From TMED14 sp003444795 (GTDB taxonomy: Bacteria > Bacteroidota > Bacteroidia > Flavobacteriales > Schleiferiaceae): DNA of 24,383 bases. Below are positions 21,744 to 24,383 of the stretch, piece after piece. Location of the stretch: contig CAXBRT010000011.1 in assembly GCA_963978445.1 (NCBI GenBank), positions 1 to 24,383 on the forward strand, read 5' to 3'. The position numbers and the translations under genes were made by a program. The notes under the pieces are model-generated. The model saw only the letters and a list, made by a program, of their open reading frames with translations. It was not told the origin of the DNA and made no database searches. The stretch's first letter is position 1. Each line of letters starts with the position of its first letter.

Positions 21744-23013
21744 GGACGACCAAGGCGTAGTTTTTCTTGCCTTTTTGAACGAGCAAGTAGCCGCCGCCAA
21801 TGACATCATCCAGCGTTACGGTATAGTCCCCGTCCACCTTGTTTTTATTGAGGGAAACGCCTCCTGCGGCCAAAAGCTTTTTGGCTTCCCCGCGCGACGC
21901 AAACAACGACGCATCCGCACAGGCAACGTCTAAAATGGGCAAGCCTGCCGACAAAGCATCCTTGGAAACGGTCATCTGGGGAACCCCTTCAAAGACATCC
22001 AAAAGGGTTCGAGCATCAAGTGCTTTTAAGGCGTCAGCGGTGGATTGGCCAAAGAGGATTTGGCTCGCCTGTAGGGCCTTGTGCAATTCCTCTTCCGAGT
22101 GAACACGCCCGGTAATGTCCGCGGCCAAGGCCTTTTGGACAATGCGCAAATGGGGCGCCTGGGCATGTTCGGCCTCTAAGGCTTCAATTTCTTCGCGGCT
22201 CTTCGTCGTGAAAATGCGGATATAGTTGCCGGCGTCCTCATCGGCGGCATTCAGCCAAAACTGATAAAACTGGTAGGGGCTGGTTCGGTTGGGATCTAAC
22301 CAGACGTTACCGCCCTCTGTTTTGCCAAACTTGGTTCCATCTGCTTTCTTGATGAGCGGCGTGGTGAGTGCAAAGGCCTCTCCACCTCCCATGCGACGAA
22401 TGAGCTCCGTGCCGGTGGTGATATTTCCCCACTGATCGCTTCCACCCATTTGCAAACGGATGCCCTCCTCCTTCCAAAGGTGGTAAAAATCATAGCCTTG
22501 GATAAGCTGGTAGCTGAATTCCGTATAGCTGATACCACTTTCTTGACGGCTCTTCACTGAATCCTTCGCCAGCATATAATTCACCGTGATGTGCTTGCCC
22601 ACATCCCGAATAAAGTCCAAGAATCCAAACTCCTTAAACCAGTCGTAGTTGTTGACAATCTTAGCGCCATTGGGTCCGTCAAAGTCCAAAAACTTCATGA
22701 GTTGGGCCTTTTGACCTGCCAAGTTTTGCGTCAAGGTGTCGACGTCGAGCAACTGACGTTCCGCAGATTTAAAGGATGGGTCTCCTACCATGCCGGTAGC
22801 GCCCCCCACTAAGGCATAGGGCTGGTGGCCTGCGCGTTGAAAGTGCACCAACATCATGACTTGGACCAAGTTGCCCACCCCCAAAGAATCCGCCGTGGGA
22901 TCAAATCCGATGTAGGCCTTTTGGGGGCCAGATGCCAAAAACTCTTCGGTACCGGGCATGCTGTCGTGCAACATTCGGCGCCAGCGCAATTCTTCAACAA
23001 AGGAGAGACTCAT
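21736..23013 (-). CDS. tyrS: Tyrosyl-tRNA synthetase
   Basis: The 425-aa class I synthetase charges tRNA-Tyr. Typical parts are FDPTADSL (37-44), LVGGATGMVGDPSFKSAER, the tyrosine pocket QLIQGYDFYHL and MGGSDQWGNI, and the KMSKS-type loop KFGKT (228-232). The C-terminal S4-like tRNA-binding domain (ASRGEAKKLLAAGGVSLNKNKV) is present. The HIGH motif that should follow SL reads GVGN (45-48; 22870-22881), losing both histidines. The frame is intact, so this is not a sequencing slip. The ATG at 23013 sits 4 nt after a perfect -7 box. It is the only tyrS in the window; whether the genome has another is unknown. Confidence 0.95.
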   Translation of the reverse strand: MSLSFVEELRWRRMLHDSMPGTEEFLASGPQKAYIGFDPTADSLGVGNLVQVMMLVHFQRAGHQPYALVGGATGMVGDPSFKSAERQLLDVDTLTQNLAGQKAQLMKFLDFDGPNGAKIVNNYDWFKEFGFLDFIRDVGKHITVNYMLAKDSVKSRQESGISYTEFSYQLIQGYDFYHLWKEEGIRLQMGGSDQWGNITTGTELIRRMGGGEAFALTTPLIKKADGTKFGKTEGGNVWLDPNRTSPYQFYQFWLNAADEDAGNYIRIFTTKSREEIEALEAEHAQAPHLRIVQKALAADITGRVHSEEELHKALQASQILFGQSTADALKALDARTLLDVFEGVPQMTVSKDALSAGLPILDVACADASLFASRGEAKKLLAAGGVSLNKNKVDGDYTVTLDDVIGGGYLLVQKGKKNYALVVLS

Positions 23014-23017
23014 GCTA

Positions 23018-23025
23018 CAAATGTA
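23018..23025 (-). promoter_or_regulatory. -7 box of tyrS
   Basis: The minus strand reads TACATTTG, a perfect TAnnTTTG match, then TAGC and the ATG. With the usual start a few bases after the box, transcription begins at or inside the start codon, so tyrS mRNA should be leaderless. That leaves no room for a T-box type leader. Confidence 0.65.
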
Positions 23026-23048
23026 TAGCAGGCGCTCGAGGGAGGGCG

Positions 23049-23056
23049 TACCTTTA
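23049..23056 (+). promoter_or_regulatory. Possible -7 box of the epimerase-AlkB operon
   Basis: TACCTTTA, one mismatch from TAnnTTTG, 4 nt before the ATG at 23061. Placement mirrors the tyrS box 23 bp away on the other strand. Confidence 0.4.
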
Positions 23057-23060
23057 AAGT

Positions 23061-24059
23061 ATGATTGTCGTAACAGGTGCCTCTGGGATGTTGGGCTCGC
23101 AAATTCTGCTCACCCTTGCACTAACAGGAGAAGCCGTCTGCGGCGTGTACCGGAGCCCATCGGCGTTGGAAGCCGTCAAAGCAAGTTGGGCAGCACAAGG
23201 ACATCCCGACATGTTTGACCGAGTTACGTGGCGAAAAGTGGATTTACTGGATGCTCTGGACACCGCGGACGCCTTAGAAGGGGCTACCCATGTGGTTCAC
23301 ACCGCAGCTATTGTCTCCTTCCGAAAGCGCGACGAATCCAACATGCTCAAAACCAATCCACAAATGAGCGAAAATCTGTGGCTGGCCGCTTTGGATCGCG
23401 GAGTAAAATTTGGTCTCCACATTAGCAGCATAGGCACTTTGAGTGTAGATCCGAGGGAGCCCTTAGTCACCGAGGCAAATGAAAGCAAACGTTCCACGCT
23501 CTCGGCCTACGGGAAATCTAAGCTGGATGCCGAACTCGTCGCATGGCGCTACCACGAAGAAGGCCTTCCGTTGACTGTTTTTCATCCAAGCGTGATTTTA
23601 GGGCCCTCAGCATGGGCCGATGGCAGCAGCTTATTCCCAAAAACCATAGCGAAGGGCTTGCCATTAGTATCTCCGGGTTCCACTGGCTGGGTGGATGTTC
23701 GAGACGTTGCGGAAGCGGTGGCACGTGCCTTGAAGAACCCTCCAATCGGGGAGCGATTCATCCTAAACGGTGCGAATGCCTCGTTCAAAAACGTTTTTTG
23801 TCTTTTGGCGAATGGCCTTGGCGTGAACCCGCCCAAGCGGACGGCTCCTAAAGCCCTCTTGGAAATCGCATGGCGTGCAGAGCGGCTTCGCGAGATGCTG
23901 CTTGGTTCTCGACCCTTGTTGACCAAGGACAGCGTTCGGGCTGCCTGTAACTGCGTAGACTACAGCGGCGAAAAAGCACATGCCCAAGGCTACCCTACCC
24001 GCCCCTTGGAGGAAACCGCTGCTTGGGTGGCAGAGATGCACCAAAAGCTGCATGGCTAA
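23061..24059 (+). CDS. NAD-dependent epimerase/dehydratase (extended SDR)
   Basis: The 332-aa protein has an extended SDR Rossmann fold: TGASGMLG (5-12), D61 in the adenine pocket (VDLLDA), HTAAIVSF (80-87), the catalytic S122/S123, Y150 and K154 (YGKSK), then HPSVILGPSAW and WVDVRDVAEAV. This pattern fits the dihydroflavonol-reductase/epimerase group acting on nucleotide sugars or carbonyl substrates; the substrate cannot be assigned. A similar epimerase often accompanies DUF4296 and dihydroorotase in Bacteroidota, which are here 3.6 kb upstream in another operon. It overlaps the AlkB-like gene by eight bases (ATGGCTAA). Confidence 0.9.
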   Translation: MIVVTGASGMLGSQILLTLALTGEAVCGVYRSPSALEAVKASWAAQGHPDMFDRVTWRKVDLLDALDTADALEGATHVVHTAAIVSFRKRDESNMLKTNPQMSENLWLAALDRGVKFGLHISSIGTLSVDPREPLVTEANESKRSTLSAYGKSKLDAELVAWRYHEEGLPLTVFHPSVILGPSAWADGSSLFPKTIAKGLPLVSPGSTGWVDVRDVAEAVARALKNPPIGERFILNGANASFKNVFCLLANGLGVNPPKRTAPKALLEIAWRAERLREMLLGSRPLLTKDSVRAACNCVDYSGEKAHAQGYPTRPLEETAAWVAEMHQKLHG

Positions 24060-24383
24060 CTCGCTCCCCTGGACGTATACCCCTGCTTGGCTTAGTGCTT
24101 CTGAAGCTGAAACCCTGTATGCAGAGGGTTGGACCAAATGGCCATGGGAACAGGGGAGCGTCAAGCTCTTTGGAAAGTTGATTCCAGAGCCGCGCCGAAG
24201 CTTCTTTCAAGCTGATGAAGGCTTAACCTATACGTATTCCAAGCGGCGGCTCGTGGGCCAAGGATGGTTGCCCGAGCTTCATTCCCTCAGGGACCGGCTG
24301 AACGAAGAACTCGGCACGCGCTTTAATTCGGTATTGGTGAATGCCTACCGGGATGGTCGTGACTACATGGGTTACCACCAAGA
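24052..24383 (+). CDS. AlkB-like 2OG-Fe(II) dioxygenase, cut by right window edge
   Basis: The first 110 residues are visible. After a poorly conserved N-terminus (MANSLPWTYTPAWLSASEAE) come the AlkB-family segments PRRSFFQADEGLTYTYS, LVGQGWLPELHSLRDRLNEEL, FNSVLVNAYRDGRDYMGYHQ, where the final His begins the iron-binding HxD motif; the Asp codon is split by the edge. This layout matches ALKBH2/3-type DNA repair enzymes that remove alkyl groups from bases by oxidation. The remaining iron and oxoglutarate ligands (second His, RxxxxxR) lie outside. The start at ATG 24052 overlaps the epimerase stop by eight bases, so the two are co-transcribed. Confidence 0.88.
   Translation, partial: MANSLPWTYTPAWLSASEAETLYAEGWTKWPWEQGSVKLFGKLIPEPRRSFFQADEGLTYTYSKRRLVGQGWLPELHSLRDRLNEELGTRFNSVLVNAYRDGRDYMGYHQ

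Noticed and set aside
1..24383. tRNA, rRNA, CRISPR array, transposase, integrase or toxin-antitoxin pair
   Set aside because: No cloverleaf end motifs, regular spaced repeats of CRISPR size, or matching protein families were seen.

Overview
The window looks like a core-genome stretch of a Bacteroidota bacterium, most likely class Flavobacteriia (a marine Cryomorphaceae/Schleiferiaceae-type lineage would fit, but this is inference). The evidence is a TonB-dependent receptor, a DUF4296 lipoprotein, the flavobacterial forms of arginine decarboxylase and deoxyhypusine-synthase-like protein, a QxH-type dihydroorotase, few Shine-Dalgarno sites, and repeated perfect matches to the Bacteroidota -7 promoter box TAnnTTTG just upstream of genes. 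No tRNA, rRNA, CRISPR array, insertion sequence or prophage gene was recognised. Nearly all proteins belong to known families, so the novelty lies in the DNA between genes and in a few altered active sites. Layout, left to right. (1) 1-3538: a TonB-dependent receptor (minus, cut by the left edge) diverges by 25 bp from a YdfG-like short-chain dehydrogenase, followed by dprA. (2) 3535-6302, minus strand: a polyamine-type operon of arginine decarboxylase, a deoxyhypusine-synthase-like protein and a 100-aa acidic protein. (3) 6303-6675: the only gene-free stretch over 300 bp, a divergent control region with three copies of a 17-bp repeat (ATCCGACTnAnnTGGAT), one filling the spacer of the decarboxylase promoter. 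(4) 6676-11571, plus strand: a SulP anion transporter, the ribosome-associated GTPase TypA/BipA, and a CPA1-type Na+/H+ antiporter preceded by a 210-bp gap holding an inverted pair of octamer-repeat arms. (5) 11568-13984: a secreted PD40 beta-propeller protein and a secreted M28 peptidase with a PDZ domain, diverging over 38 bp with face-to-face promoters. (6) 14090-16927, minus: DNA polymerase I with all three domains. (7) 16982-21743, plus: a tightly packed operon of polyprenol-phosphate mannose synthase, dihydroorotase, DUF4296 lipoprotein, LuxE-like acyl-protein synthetase, two overlapping secreted proteins in different frames, and a VOC-fold protein. (8) 21736-24383: tyrS (minus), diverging from an NAD-dependent epimerase and an AlkB-like dioxygenase cut by the right edge. 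Genes within operons commonly overlap by 4 or 8 bp, and three of the four convergent pairs have overlapping stop codons, leaving no room for ordinary terminators. The most interesting signals are: the 17-bp operator-like repeats between the decarboxylase and SulP; a degenerate, perfectly phased octamer repeat (AAGGGTnn) in three tracts, two forming a large inverted repeat; two signal-peptide ORFs overlapping in different frames; a tyrosyl-tRNA synthetase whose HIGH signature reads GVGN; and -7 boxes so close to start codons that several mRNAs should be leaderless or nearly so.
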